Part shown: positions 32,906 through 40,568 of the stretch, piece after piece
Numbering within the stretch: position 1 is the stretch's first letter
Layout of the letters: each line of letters begins with the position of its first letter
DNA from: Candidatus Bathyarchaeota archaeon
Lineage (GTDB): Archaea; Thermoproteota; Bathyarchaeia; Bathyarchaeales; SOJC01
DNA: 64,000 bases
Direction: 5' to 3'
Assembly (NCBI GenBank): GCA_026014805.1
Contig: JAOZHR010000025.1
Coordinates: 1-64,000, forward strand
The notes under the pieces: generated by a model
What the model was told of the DNA's origin: nothing
Databases searched by the model: none
The model's input: only the letters and a program-made list of their open reading frames with translations
Translations under genes and position numbers: made by a program

Positions 32906-34042
32906 CTAACTTGCCATGTCCAAAATTTCTGATAATGTCTTCAAGAATCGGTCATTCATACCCGGAAGCCCAACAGTTACTCTTAGGCAATGGCCGATTA
33001 CTGGCAAATTGCCGAGATTCTTGACTATTATGCCCTTTTTAAGCAACTCAGAATAGATTCGTTCTGCACCTTTCATAGGCTTAAACGTGACAAAATTAGT
33101 TTTCGACTCAAACACCTCTATTCCATCTATGGCTCTAAAACCTTCAACCAGCCTTTCCCGTTCTTCCTTAACCTTACCTGCAGAAGCTTCAATGACATCC
33201 ACGCAACTCAGCATTTTTGAAACAAATTTCGCTGTAAACGTATTCACAGTATATGGCATAACTTCCGAGAGAAACGAAGCTAAATCTTCATTAGACACAG
33301 CGTATCCAAACCTTAATCCAGCAAGCGCGAAAGCCTTCGAAAACGTCCTCAAAACCACTATGTTATCCTTAGACACGGCTGACGAAGCCGCAGAATAATC
33401 CGCAAACTCTGCATAAGCCTCATCCAACACGATTAGCGATGAACAACCATCAGCAACAGCCTCTACCTGGTCCCATTCAAACTGGTTTGCAGTAGGATTG
33501 TTAGGAGAACAAATGAAAACAAGCCTCGTCCTTGAATTCACCTTATCAAGTATCGCCTCCACATCTAAAGAAAGATCAGCCTTAAGAGGAACAGCAAAAA
33601 GAGTTGCACCCTTTAACTTCACCCTCTTCTCATATATGAAAAAGCTCGGAACAGCTACAACCGCATTATCTCCCTTTTCCAAAAACAAATGAGCAATAAG
33701 ATCAATGAGTTGCTCACTTCCACTGCTCACTGTTATGCATTCAGGCTTTACTCCCAAATATTCTCCTAACGCCTCTTTAACCCCGACAATAACCCGCGAA
33801 TCATAAAGCCTCAAATCAATTTCTTTGAGAACCTCTGAAGCAATTCCATGTAAGAAATCGTTGTCAACGAAGAAATTTTCGTTCGAGTCAAGTTTTAAAA
33901 CCTCAGAAACATCCATCTTAAGTTCATCAGCCAACTCCTCCACCTTAGGAGACGCCCCAACATATTTCAGAAGCGAACCGTCGAAAGAACGGGCAACTCC
34001 AAGTTTTTTCTCCAGCCAATCAAGATTTCCTTTAGTTCTCAT
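32906..34042 (-). CDS. hisC: Histidinol-phosphate aminotransferase-like PLP aminotransferase
   Basis: A class I aminotransferase of about 378 residues. Key motifs are LDSNENFF at the N terminus, VSSGSEQLIDLI, FICSPNNPTANQF, IVLDEAYAEF and the PLP Lys in VLRTFSKAFALAGLRFGY, then the C-terminal Arg in HCLRVTVGLP. This fits HisC. The ATG at 34042 has ggagag ten bases upstream and is preferred to the in-frame ATG at 34066, which lies 15 bases from the tRNA gene. No other his gene is near, and it heads the glycan operon, so a role in making an amino sugar or amino acid substituent is also possible. Confidence 0.82.
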   Translation of the reverse strand: MRTKGNLDWLEKKLGVARSFDGSLLKYVGASPKVEELADELKMDVSEVLKLDSNENFFVDNDFLHGIASEVLKEIDLRLYDSRVIVGVKEALGEYLGVKPECITVSSGSEQLIDLIAHLFLEKGDNAVVAVPSFFIYEKRVKLKGATLFAVPLKADLSLDVEAILDKVNSRTRLVFICSPNNPTANQFEWDQVEAVADGCSSLIVLDEAYAEFADYSAASSAVSKDNIVVLRTFSKAFALAGLRFGYAVSNEDLASFLSEVMPYTVNTFTAKFVSKMLSCVDVIEASAGKVKEERERLVEGFRAIDGIEVFESKTNFVTFKPMKGAERIYSELLKKGIIVKNLGNLPVIGHCLRVTVGLPGMNDRFLKTLSEILDMAS

Positions 34043-34081
34043 AGCTTCAACTCTCCAAGACACCATTATTCATAAGACTCA

Positions 34082-34153
34082 AGCTGGGGGTCGGATTTGA
34101 ACCAACGTGAACGGCTCTGCAAGCCGCTGCCTAGGCTCCTCAGCCACCCCGGC
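34082..34153 (-). tRNA. tRNA-Cys (GCA)
   Basis: A 72-base intron-free gene. The anticodon loop TTGCAGA reads GCA between the stem GCGGC/GCCGT. The T arm is GTTGG-TTCAAAT-CCGAC. The acceptor stem GCCGGGG pairs with CCCCAGC except for C3-A70, which is a mismatch, and the discriminator base is U73, the identity base for Cys. The D arm matches archaeal tRNA-Cys (GGCTGAGG start). The CCA is not encoded. An AT-rich box around 34200-34210 on the minus strand could be its promoter. Confidence 0.93.
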
Positions 34154-34223
34154 ACTCTTCTAGAACATCCAAGACGTGGCATCGAAATTCTACAAAGCAT
34201 TTATTATGCCTAAAAACCGTCAC

Positions 34224-34273
34224 AACAAAAAGCAACAAAAAGCAACTAAAAACAACTAAAAACAACCAAAAGT
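34224..34273. repeat. Five imperfect 10-bp tandem repeats
   Basis: Units aacaaaaagc, aacaaaaagc, aactaaaaac, aactaaaaac and aaccaaaagt follow one another directly between the DUF1616 gene and the tRNA gene. On the minus strand, after the DUF1616 stop, this gives T-rich runs (cttttggttgttttt...) that could end transcription. The 200 bases here hold no credible gene. Confidence 0.6.
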
Positions 34274-34354
34274 CACCAATTTCAACCACACAAACCACAA
34301 CATGGTCTCTCTCCATCCATAAAGAGGGAAAACAACGCAAACAACCTAACAACA

Positions 34355-34969
34355 CTAGGAACCAGTCATGTTCAGCCGCAAACTAACGAAACGCTCATGA
34401 TACTGAAAGTTGCCAATTGCCCTGTCATAGATCCAAAGTTCAAAAAACAAGAAGCCACGAAACTCATTATTCGTCGAATTCCAAGCTATTGCGTAGCCCC
34501 TCATATCCAACGTAACATCGTTTAACATCAAACCATAAAACGCAATCCGCGAAAGCGTTTCATTATACCCATAATCAAAAGAAAACGTCAAAGGCAACTC
34601 CCAAACACCTTCATCCTCAACAAAAGCAGTAATGTTGAAAAGCGCTGGCAAACTGCTCGGAGTGCGATTACCAACTGGTCCAAAACTTGTTGGAGCTAAC
34701 TGCGTTTGATTGCGAAACTTCACCGCAACCTTATAGTACGCAGCATACCCTAAACGATTCCCTATCCCCAAGAAAACATTATACTCCTCGCTAACTGTCA
34801 CGTTGAAAGGATAATCCTCAGCTCTATTATTAGAGTCCAGAAGCCAAAGCTCAGTAAAGAACTCAGTACGCGGAAGAACCAACAATCTGCTAAGTGCAGG
34901 CGAAGCTACAAGCAACACCAAAACACCAGTAACAACAACAAAAACAACCCGATGCTCCTCCAAACTCAC
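34355..34969 (-). CDS. DUF1616-domain surface protein
   Basis: About 204 residues from a GTG at 34969 that overlaps the upstream stop (GTGA), which decides the start. One N-terminal membrane helix (RVVFVVVTGVLVLLVASPALSRLL) is followed by an outer domain: TEFFTELWLLDSNNRAEDYPFNVTVSEEYNVFLGIGN, then a second half ending in FVSLRLNMTGS. The TEFxxLW..AEDYP..V..G....V.VGIxN pattern is the DUF1616 domain. Many N-glycosylation sites suggest a location outside the cell. It forms a coupled operon with the next two upstream genes. Confidence 0.78.
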   Translation of the reverse strand: MSLEEHRVVFVVVTGVLVLLVASPALSRLLVLPRTEFFTELWLLDSNNRAEDYPFNVTVSEEYNVFLGIGNRLGYAAYYKVAVKFRNQTQLAPTSFGPVGNRTPSSLPALFNITAFVEDEGVWELPLTFSFDYGYNETLSRIAFYGLMLNDVTLDMRGYAIAWNSTNNEFRGFLFFELWIYDRAIGNFQYHERFVSLRLNMTGS

Positions 34970-35463
34970 GCACCAACACCCCCACCGTACCTTTTCTTGA
35001 AAAAGTGCCAAACAACAAAACTGCCACAAACGACAGCCACCGACCCAACCACAGAACCCACAACATTAACCAAAAAACCCCAATAATTCTCCTTTACCAC
35101 AGTCTCCGTCAAAGCCTCAGCCTCAACAACAAAACCGTTCAACTTACCTTGGCTTTGACCAGCAAAATCAACTGCATTATCAAAATCACCCCTAGCATAC
35201 GACCACTCCGCCATAGACAACAACCCCCCAGCCTCCCCAAGCGTCACCAGCAAAACCGTGACATTCGCCCCAGCTCCATCTGCCTCCGCAACAGCATCAT
35301 AACAAAGAACATTTTTCTCCTCAGCCGCAGCAATGGCAGCTACGGCATCAGTCTCGTTGGCCCCGAAAACGCGAAATCGAGCACAAGAGCCAAAAACTAA
35401 CAGAATAAAAGCCGCAAAAGTCAACAAAGGTTTGACACGAAACGACATTACTTTATGCAACAT
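34966..35463 (-). CDS. Secreted helical protein with C-terminal membrane anchor
   Basis: A 165-residue protein with an N-terminal signal or anchor (VKPLLTFAAFILLVFGSCARF), an Ala/Glu-rich helical outer part (AVAAIAAAEEKNVLCYDAVAEADGAGANVT...) and a C-terminal helix (FLVNVVGSVVGSVAVVCGSFVVWHFF) followed by a basic tail. It overlaps both its upstream neighbour (11 bases) and its downstream one (4 bases). The pair with a DUF1616 protein suggests a complex at the cell surface. No family name recognised. Confidence 0.65.
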   Translation of the reverse strand: MLHKVMSFRVKPLLTFAAFILLVFGSCARFRVFGANETDAVAAIAAAEEKNVLCYDAVAEADGAGANVTVLLVTLGEAGGLLSMAEWSYARGDFDNAVDFAGQSQGKLNGFVVEAEALTETVVKENYWGFLVNVVGSVVGSVAVVCGSFVVWHFFKKRYGGGVGA

Positions 35464-35818
35464 CCAAACCTTTTCTTGACAACCCTTTCACACTATTATT
35501 CCTAGCCCTCGAATTCGTGTACATCTTTTCAAGCAAAATCTTTTCTTTATCCACAGCGCTTACCTCTTTGTTCACACGCTCACGAAGCTTTTTATAATCA
35601 ATAAACCTCTGCAGAAACTTTTCTCCCTTCGGAGCAACCAAATAAGCGTCGTCATGACTGACACGCACCAACCCACAATCAAGCACTTCGTCAAGATACT
35701 TACACAATAGCTTGTAGCTAAGATTAGCCTTATACATAATATGCGTCTTCTTAGCACCTTCCCTGACTATTTCCAGAATCTCGGCTATGATCTGAAGCTT
35801 AGTTCTATACTTCGCCAA
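35453..35818 (-). CDS. Winged-helix regulator of the archaeal HTH_45 type
   Basis: A 121-residue DNA-binding protein. YRTKLQIIAEILEIVREGAKKTHIMYKANLSYKLLCKYLDEVLDCGLV is the HTH_45 pattern: helix, then the KTHIMYKANLSY recognition region, then the wing and PKGEKFLQRF. A charged helical tail (about 75-121) may dimerise. It is the first gene of the operon with the two surface proteins, so it may control them. Two related proteins lie at 36683 and 37371. Confidence 0.8.
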   Translation of the reverse strand: MAKYRTKLQIIAEILEIVREGAKKTHIMYKANLSYKLLCKYLDEVLDCGLVRVSHDDAYLVAPKGEKFLQRFIDYKKLRERVNKEVSAVDKEKILLEKMYTNSRARNNSVKGLSRKGLDVA

Positions 35819-35886
35819 ACCAAACCCTCAAAAATCTAACCTAGGAAAGAAAACTCAGAAATCAAACAGACACAAAGACTATTTTA

Positions 35887-36402
35887 CTACTTAGTTCTGA
35901 CGTGCAGCCAGCCTCTTCCACCCTTCTTCAACTGCAAACTCCGCATCTTACCATTCTCCACCTTATCTTCCGACCACGTTCTCTTCCGTCTCCTCATCAT
36001 TCTACCCCGCCCAGCAGCCATCTCCCTACCAAACTTTCTCCAACCACCAACATAAGGAGAAGGTGTTTCTTGCTTAACCCTAACCTCATAAGGCGTATCG
36101 TACTGCTCCAAAATCTCCTTGAAATCCAACTGTTTGTAGCATCTTGTTGCTGCAATTACAGTGCCACGATCAACAAACAACAACTCAAAATCTTTACTAG
36201 ATATTCCTTCAGCCCTAACCTTATCATCTATCCGCTCCCTCCACAAAAGCTTCCACTGCCGCCTAAGCTCCTCCACAAAACCCTTCCACTCCACAGCACC
36301 TGCTATACAATCCCTTCCTGACGGAAGCAGACAAGACTCAGTCATTACCTCACCTTTCTCCCAAACAAAGCGCCCTTCCAGAAAAGCCTCCAGCATTACC
36401 AA
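35887..36402 (-). CDS. Uncharacterised 171-residue basic protein
   Basis: No known family. The first 110 residues look like a folded domain (WKGFVEELRRQWKLLWRERIDDKVRAEGI, then ELLFVDRGTVIAATRCYKQLDFKEILEQY); the last 60 are strongly basic and low in complexity (FGREMAAGRGRMMRRRKR...), as in nucleic-acid-binding tails. The opposite-strand frame has Ser/Pro/Leu low-complexity sequence, so this strand is the real one. It lies among four winged-helix genes. Confidence 0.5.
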   Translation of the reverse strand: MVMLEAFLEGRFVWEKGEVMTESCLLPSGRDCIAGAVEWKGFVEELRRQWKLLWRERIDDKVRAEGISSKDFELLFVDRGTVIAATRCYKQLDFKEILEQYDTPYEVRVKQETPSPYVGGWRKFGREMAAGRGRMMRRRKRTWSEDKVENGKMRSLQLKKGGRGWLHVRTK

Positions 36403-36574
36403 ATTTAAAATAGAACATTGAACGGCAATTTATAAACATAGTCGTACGAGTGTTCTAGACTAATAATATAGAACTAAAGTCTATTCTTCATGGAACCTAT
36501 ACGTGCAAAACTCGGCCAAATATACCAAGATGCATGTGCTTACCCTAACGCTGCGATTAAAAAGGCCAAAAAAA

Positions 36575-36597
36575 GGGGGGGAGGGGAGAGGGAGGGG
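36575..36597 (+). repeat. G-rich tract with G-quadruplex pattern
   Basis: Runs of 7, 4, 3 and 4 G separated by A, AGA and A within a purine-only stretch starting near 36568. It fits the standard four-run G-quadruplex rule. It lies in a 280-base gap between two minus-strand genes and is on their template strand. Nothing else is recognised in this gap. Confidence 0.5.
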
Positions 36598-36682
36598 TAA
36601 ACAAAGAAGTCTCTACTGAAAAATAAGCCCAAAAAAAGCACAGGCACAACAATAGAAAACTTAGTAGGCACGACAGAGTCGA

Positions 36683-36949
36683 TCAAATCGGCATAAACCG
36701 CTGAGCCTTACGCAACGTCCTCAACAAAACCTTACCACTTTCAGTCACTTTATACACCACAACTCCCCCAACACCATTATTCTCCTCTAGTAGCAAGCCG
36801 TTCTCAAGCATCTCAGAAAGATAACAGTTGAAACGTAGAAAATTCAAGTTGGCACGATACATAATCCTAGTCTTATTCGCTCCGTCCAGAGATTCTGTTA
36901 AGATATCAATTATAACCTCCATCCTACTTCTCCGAGTCATCGACACCAA
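36683..36949 (-). CDS. Winged-helix regulator of the HTH_45 type (second of three)
   Basis: An 88-residue protein: SRMEVIIDILTESLDGANKTRIMYRANLNFLRFNCYLSEMLENGLL then VYKVTESGKVLLRTLRKAQRF. The KTRIMYRANLNF core matches KTHIMYKANLSY (35453) and KTSIMYKCNLSF (37371). The whole protein is one winged-helix domain. Such small archaeal regulators usually bind as dimers near their own gene. Confidence 0.8.
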   Translation of the reverse strand: MVSMTRRSRMEVIIDILTESLDGANKTRIMYRANLNFLRFNCYLSEMLENGLLLEENNGVGGVVVYKVTESGKVLLRTLRKAQRFMPI

Positions 36950-37147
36950 CCTCTGAGTTTAATTACTATCAAATAACCACATATGTATCAGCATATTAAA
37001 ACTATAAAAACCTAACTGCAGCTCTCCATCTAACGATCAAGCGAGCCAAGTGTTTCACTCTTCCACCTCTAGAACAATCTTCTAAATCAATACCTCAGAA
37101 ATTATTTAAGCTCACACCGCGAAACAATCATAAAGGGGATCACCCGA

Positions 37148-37366
37148 ATGCAGCCACAAATCAACAACGCCATTGAACTACTCAGAGATGGCAAGTGGCA
37201 CACGTTAAGAGAAATAAGTCAAAAAACCAGACTGCACGAGTTTAAAATAGAAATTCTGGCCGATTTCCTCGCAGATTACTCCTTCCTCAAACTCAACAGA
37301 AAAGACAAAAAAGCAAAACTGTCCAAAACGTTCTTAGAATTCCTTAAAAAAACACAACAATTATGA
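37148..37366 (+). CDS. Small winged-helix protein
   Basis: A 72-residue protein: INNAIELLRDGKWHTLREISQKTRLHEFKIEILADFLADYSFLKLN, then a basic tail. The pattern LLRDGKWHTLREIS..T.L is that of a minimal winged-helix domain often found in Bathyarchaeia and Thaumarchaeota. A good ggggat site lies upstream of the ATG. It is convergent with the next gene, with only four bases between the stops. Confidence 0.7.
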   Translation: MQPQINNAIELLRDGKWHTLREISQKTRLHEFKIEILADFLADYSFLKLNRKDKKAKLSKTFLEFLKKTQQL

Positions 37367-37370
37367 AAAG

Positions 37371-37688
37371 TTACGCTGACATAAGAGCGGCCAGATTACG
37401 GTAAGCCCTCAAAAAATCCTTTCCCCTTCCAGTAGTCTCAAAAAAGTAGCTAGTTGCACTCTGCCTCTTCGTGAACACTTTCAAAAGACCCTTATTCAAA
37501 AGAAAACCCATGTAAACCTCCAACTGACTAAAACTAAGGTTACATTTATACATAATAGAAGTTTTCCGCACTCCACCAGCAGCAGAAGAAAGTATATTTG
37601 CAATTATATCTAATCGACTTCTATGCGATGACTTAGTCTCAGTTGCCGTCTGAACCAAAAATCCTCTCACCAGACTCCTTTCTCGCAT
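37371..37688 (-). CDS. Winged-helix regulator of the HTH_45 type (third of three)
   Basis: A 105-residue protein with a 22-residue basic lead, then RSRLDIIANILSSAAGGVRKTSIMYKCNLSFSQLEVYMGFLLNKGLL and a wing with FFETTGRGKDFLRAYRNL. It is the paralogue of the proteins at 35453 and 36683. The start may be at a later codon, since the lead is not conserved. Confidence 0.78.
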   Translation of the reverse strand: MRERSLVRGFLVQTATETKSSHRSRLDIIANILSSAAGGVRKTSIMYKCNLSFSQLEVYMGFLLNKGLLKVFTKRQSATSYFFETTGRGKDFLRAYRNLAALMSA

Positions 37689-37782
37689 CCAACAATATAA
37701 TCATAACTATCCCACAATTTAAACCTTCTTCAGCCAGACGAGCAAAGGAAAAACGCTGAAAAAAGAAAAAAACCAAAGAAAT

Positions 37783-39069
37783 CTACACAATTTCACCAAG
37801 CAAATACGACTGAAAGACATCCACCACCTTCACAGAGACAAACTGCCCCAACAAACCACGCCCATACCTGCTCCTAATCACAACAGGTTTATACGCAAAA
37901 TTCCGCCCAACAACCGACCCCTGCTTTCCCACCTCATCAACCAACACCCTCCCACTCCAACCATTCCACTCACTGTTTCGCTCGAAAGCAATACGGCGAA
38001 CTAAGCTTGCCAAACACGCACTCCTATGCTTCACTTCTAAAGGCGAAACCTGCGGCTTCAAATCTACCGCAGAAGTCTTAGGCCTTGCAAAAAACTTAGA
38101 AATATTTACTATGTCCGGTCTGACATCTTCAATCAACTTACAAGTATTCTTAAACGCTTCTTCAGCCTCTCCCGGAAAGCCAACAATAACATCAGTAGCA
38201 ACAGTTGACTGCCGAAACGCCCTTCTAAACTTCCCAACTGCCACAATGAAGTCCCTAGTTGAATAAAACCGGTTCATCCACCCCAAAACACTGTCATCAC
38301 CACTTTGCACCGGCAAATGCAAAAACTTAAACACTTTCTCGTTTTGAAATGCTTCCATCAACTCATCAACGATGTCCATGAGATTATCAAGCGTCATCAT
38401 TCCAACACGGACAAAAAAGTCCCCCTTAACACCGCAGACACCCTTCAGCAGCTCGGCCAGATCAGTGTCAACGTCCTTTCCATACACAGCCGTATCTTGC
38501 GAGGTCAACCAAAATTCGCGAACACCTTCTGCAACATCTCTTTCAACCTTGTTTAGGATTTCCTTGATGCTATAACTTCTAAGCCTTCCACGCGCAAAGC
38601 GAACACAGCAATATGAGCATGAGCCTAAGCATCCATAGTTTACGGGAATAATGCTTATTCTAGGATTGGAACGCATGCGAGGCGAATCTAGTCGCGGCAT
38701 ATTCATTGCAGCATCTTCTAAATCTGCAACACGCTCGCCCTTAGAAACGCGCGATACGACATCAACAATTTTTTCCCCTAAAGCCGGTCCAACAACTCCG
38801 TCAAAGCAAACCTCTTTGCTCAGCCTTTCAAAGTTTATGAGTGGCAAACATCCAGCCACAATAAGCTTCTTTTCCTTTGGGATTCCTTTCAGCAAGTTTA
38901 TCATTCGATTCTCGGTGGGACCTTTAACTGCACACGTATTATAGAGCACAAGCTCAGCTTCTTGGAGACTGCTCACTATTGTATGACCCGCGCTTGAGAG
39001 ACAACCCGCAAGAACCTCGGCGTCTGCAAGGCTGCTGGAACAACCGAAGCCTTTCACGTATATTCGCAT
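37783..39069 (-). CDS. tRNA-N6-threonylcarbamoyladenosine methylthiotransferase (e-MtaB type)
   Basis: A radical SAM enzyme of about 428 residues that makes ms2t6A at position 37 of tRNA. The N-terminal UPF0004 domain (MRIYVKGFGCSSSLADAEV) carries three cluster Cys in GFGCS, NTCAVK and VAGCLP. The radical SAM motif GCLGSCSYCCVRFARGRLRSY holds CxxxCxxC. A C-terminal TRAM-like segment (VVIRSRYGRGLLGQFVSVKVV) binds RNA. The ATG at 39069 is chosen because the 43 upstream codons are not family-like. It matches archaeal and eukaryotic e-MtaB/CDKAL1 better than bacterial MiaB. Confidence 0.9.
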   Translation of the reverse strand: MRIYVKGFGCSSSLADAEVLAGCLSSAGHTIVSSLQEAELVLYNTCAVKGPTENRMINLLKGIPKEKKLIVAGCLPLINFERLSKEVCFDGVVGPALGEKIVDVVSRVSKGERVADLEDAAMNMPRLDSPRMRSNPRISIIPVNYGCLGSCSYCCVRFARGRLRSYSIKEILNKVERDVAEGVREFWLTSQDTAVYGKDVDTDLAELLKGVCGVKGDFFVRVGMMTLDNLMDIVDELMEAFQNEKVFKFLHLPVQSGDDSVLGWMNRFYSTRDFIVAVGKFRRAFRQSTVATDVIVGFPGEAEEAFKNTCKLIEDVRPDIVNISKFFARPKTSAVDLKPQVSPLEVKHRSACLASLVRRIAFERNSEWNGWSGRVLVDEVGKQGSVVGRNFAYKPVVIRSRYGRGLLGQFVSVKVVDVFQSYLLGEIV

Positions 39070-39221
39070 CGCAGCACCATCATTTAAAATATACAAGTTT
39101 AAGTCACAAACAAAAACATAAACATTCTTTAAACGAGAAGTTTTTACACAAATGCGAAAGAGAACAAGAGAAAAGCTTAAAAAGACATGTGCCAACATAT
39201 TTGAATCATATTTGCAGTATG

Positions 39222-39281
39222 TTATATAGAGCTATAACCTAAAACCACTATGCCTTTCTAATACCCACAGAAGGGAGGAGG
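39222..39281 (+). promoter_or_regulatory. TATA-like box and strong Shine-Dalgarno site of the cdrS-ftsZ operon
   Basis: ttatata at 39222-39228 is a TATA box candidate. gggaggagg at 39273-39281 is a near-perfect Shine-Dalgarno site 11 bases before the small RHH gene start at 39293. This leader of some 40 bases contrasts with the leaderless look of other genes here. Confidence 0.5.
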
Positions 39282-39292
39282 CACAAAAAAGA

Positions 39293-39463
39293 ATGAAACT
39301 CATTACGTTATATCTCCCCGAACCCTACATTCGAGCACTAGACAGCCTTGTAAACGAACAATACTATCCAAACCGTGCAGAAGCCATCCGCATAGCTATA
39401 CGAGACATGTTATCCGTAGAGGTTTGGGGGAGGAAACAAAATGGCTGGCGAAAAACCAACTAA
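39293..39463 (+). CDS. cdrS: CdrS-like short ribbon-helix-helix regulator
   Basis: A 56-residue protein: MKLITLYLPEPYIRALDSLV then YPNRAEAIRIAIRDML, the strand and two helices of an RHH domain with almost nothing else. Its 3' end overlaps the ftsZ start by 23 bases in another frame. In haloarchaea a short RHH protein, CdrS, is encoded directly before ftsZ2 and controls cell division; the same order and size here support that name. A strong Shine-Dalgarno site precedes it. Confidence 0.82.
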   Translation: MKLITLYLPEPYIRALDSLVNEQYYPNRAEAIRIAIRDMLSVEVWGRKQNGWRKTN

Positions 39464-40568
39464 CAAAGCTCTTCAACCCACATGGCAAGGCACCCTTGCA
39501 CCAACTGACAGCATACAGCCATCTAACCAATGCAAAATCGTAGTCATCGGAATCGGAGGAGCCGGCAACAACACGGTCACACAACTAACAAAAATGAGAA
39601 TAAAAAATACTCATACAATTGCAATCAACACTGACTCACTCCAACTTAACGCGTCACAAGCAGATCAGAAAATACTAATCGGAGAGAAACTGACTCAAGA
39701 CGCTGGCACAAGCGGAAATCCTGTTTCGGGAAGGGCTGCTATAGAAGAGTCACGGAAACAAATAGAGAGTACCCTAACAAACGTGGACATCGTATTTGTC
39801 ACCACAGATCTGAGCGGCGGAACTGGAATAGGAGTTGCCCCAGCCGTCGCAGAAATCGCCAAGAAAAAAGGTGCCACCACAATAGGAGTAGTTGCGAAGC
39901 CTTTCCAAATTGAAAAAGATCGAATGAAATCAGCTTCTTATATGCTCACTGAACTCCAACGGGAATGTGATACAGTTGTAGTAATTGACAACAACCAACT
40001 TACAGAACTCGCACCTGAACTTCCAATCAACGAAGCTTTCAAAATTGCTGGCCAAGTGTTGGCCAAAGTGATAAAAGGCCTAGTAGAGATGATTTCAGCG
40101 CCCAGCCTCATCAATTTTGGCCTCGCCAACTTTATGAACATTGTAAAACACGGCGGAGTCGCAGTGATAGGAATAGGCGAATCTGACGCGCAGAATCGCG
40201 CCGAAGAAGCAACACATAACGCGCTAAGAAGCCCATTGCGAGATGTTGACTACGCTGAAGCTACAGGCGCACTCATCGAGGTCACCGGCGATAGTCAAAT
40301 GACAATTGAAGAAGCTAATCGTGTCGGAGAGATTGTAACAGAAATGATGAATGACAACGCCCAGGTGATTTGGGGTGCCAGAGTAGATCCAGAGCTGGAC
40401 GGGAGGATTAGAGTCACTCTGGTGATGACTGGCATTAACTCACCGCGTATAGTGTCAAAGTTTGGTTCAATTGCCCCTCAGCTTTTCAACCTAGAACCTT
40501 ATTCAGAACCTGAGAAAAAACTGCGCGTAGATCTTGGCCTATACCAGCTAGAAAAATTCGAATCCTAA
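39441..40568 (+). CDS. ftsZ: FtsZ-family protein with degenerate GTPase loops
   Basis: A 375-residue tubulin/FtsZ homologue that would form cytoplasmic filaments for division. The N-terminal G loop IGIGGAGNN (36-44) is intact, as are IDNNQL and EKDRM. The tubulin signature reads LSGGTGIG (124-131) rather than GGGTGTG. The T7 loop reads NFGLANF (225-231) where typical FtsZ has NxDxxD, so both catalytic acidic residues are lost, and the helix position of the guanine-contacting Asn is Gly204. It should bind GTP poorly or not hydrolyse it. Gene position after cdrS and a conserved C-terminal tail (DLGLYQLEKF) suggest it is still selected. Confidence 0.9.
   Translation: MAGEKPTNKALQPTWQGTLAPTDSIQPSNQCKIVVIGIGGAGNNTVTQLTKMRIKNTHTIAINTDSLQLNASQADQKILIGEKLTQDAGTSGNPVSGRAAIEESRKQIESTLTNVDIVFVTTDLSGGTGIGVAPAVAEIAKKKGATTIGVVAKPFQIEKDRMKSASYMLTELQRECDTVVVIDNNQLTELAPELPINEAFKIAGQVLAKVIKGLVEMISAPSLINFGLANFMNIVKHGGVAVIGIGESDAQNRAEEATHNALRSPLRDVDYAEATGALIEVTGDSQMTIEEANRVGEIVTEMMNDNAQVIWGARVDPELDGRIRVTLVMTGINSPRIVSKFGSIAPQLFNLEPYSEPEKKLRVDLGLYQLEKFES

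Noticed and set aside
34140-34355. Open frame of about 70 codons on the minus strand ending in the tRNA gene
   Set aside because: It runs into the tRNA-Cys gene and covers the 10-bp tandem repeats, giving a Phe/Leu/Val low-complexity protein.
35902-36321. 139-codon frame on the plus strand
   Set aside because: Ser/Pro/Leu low-complexity shadow of the minus-strand 171-residue gene.
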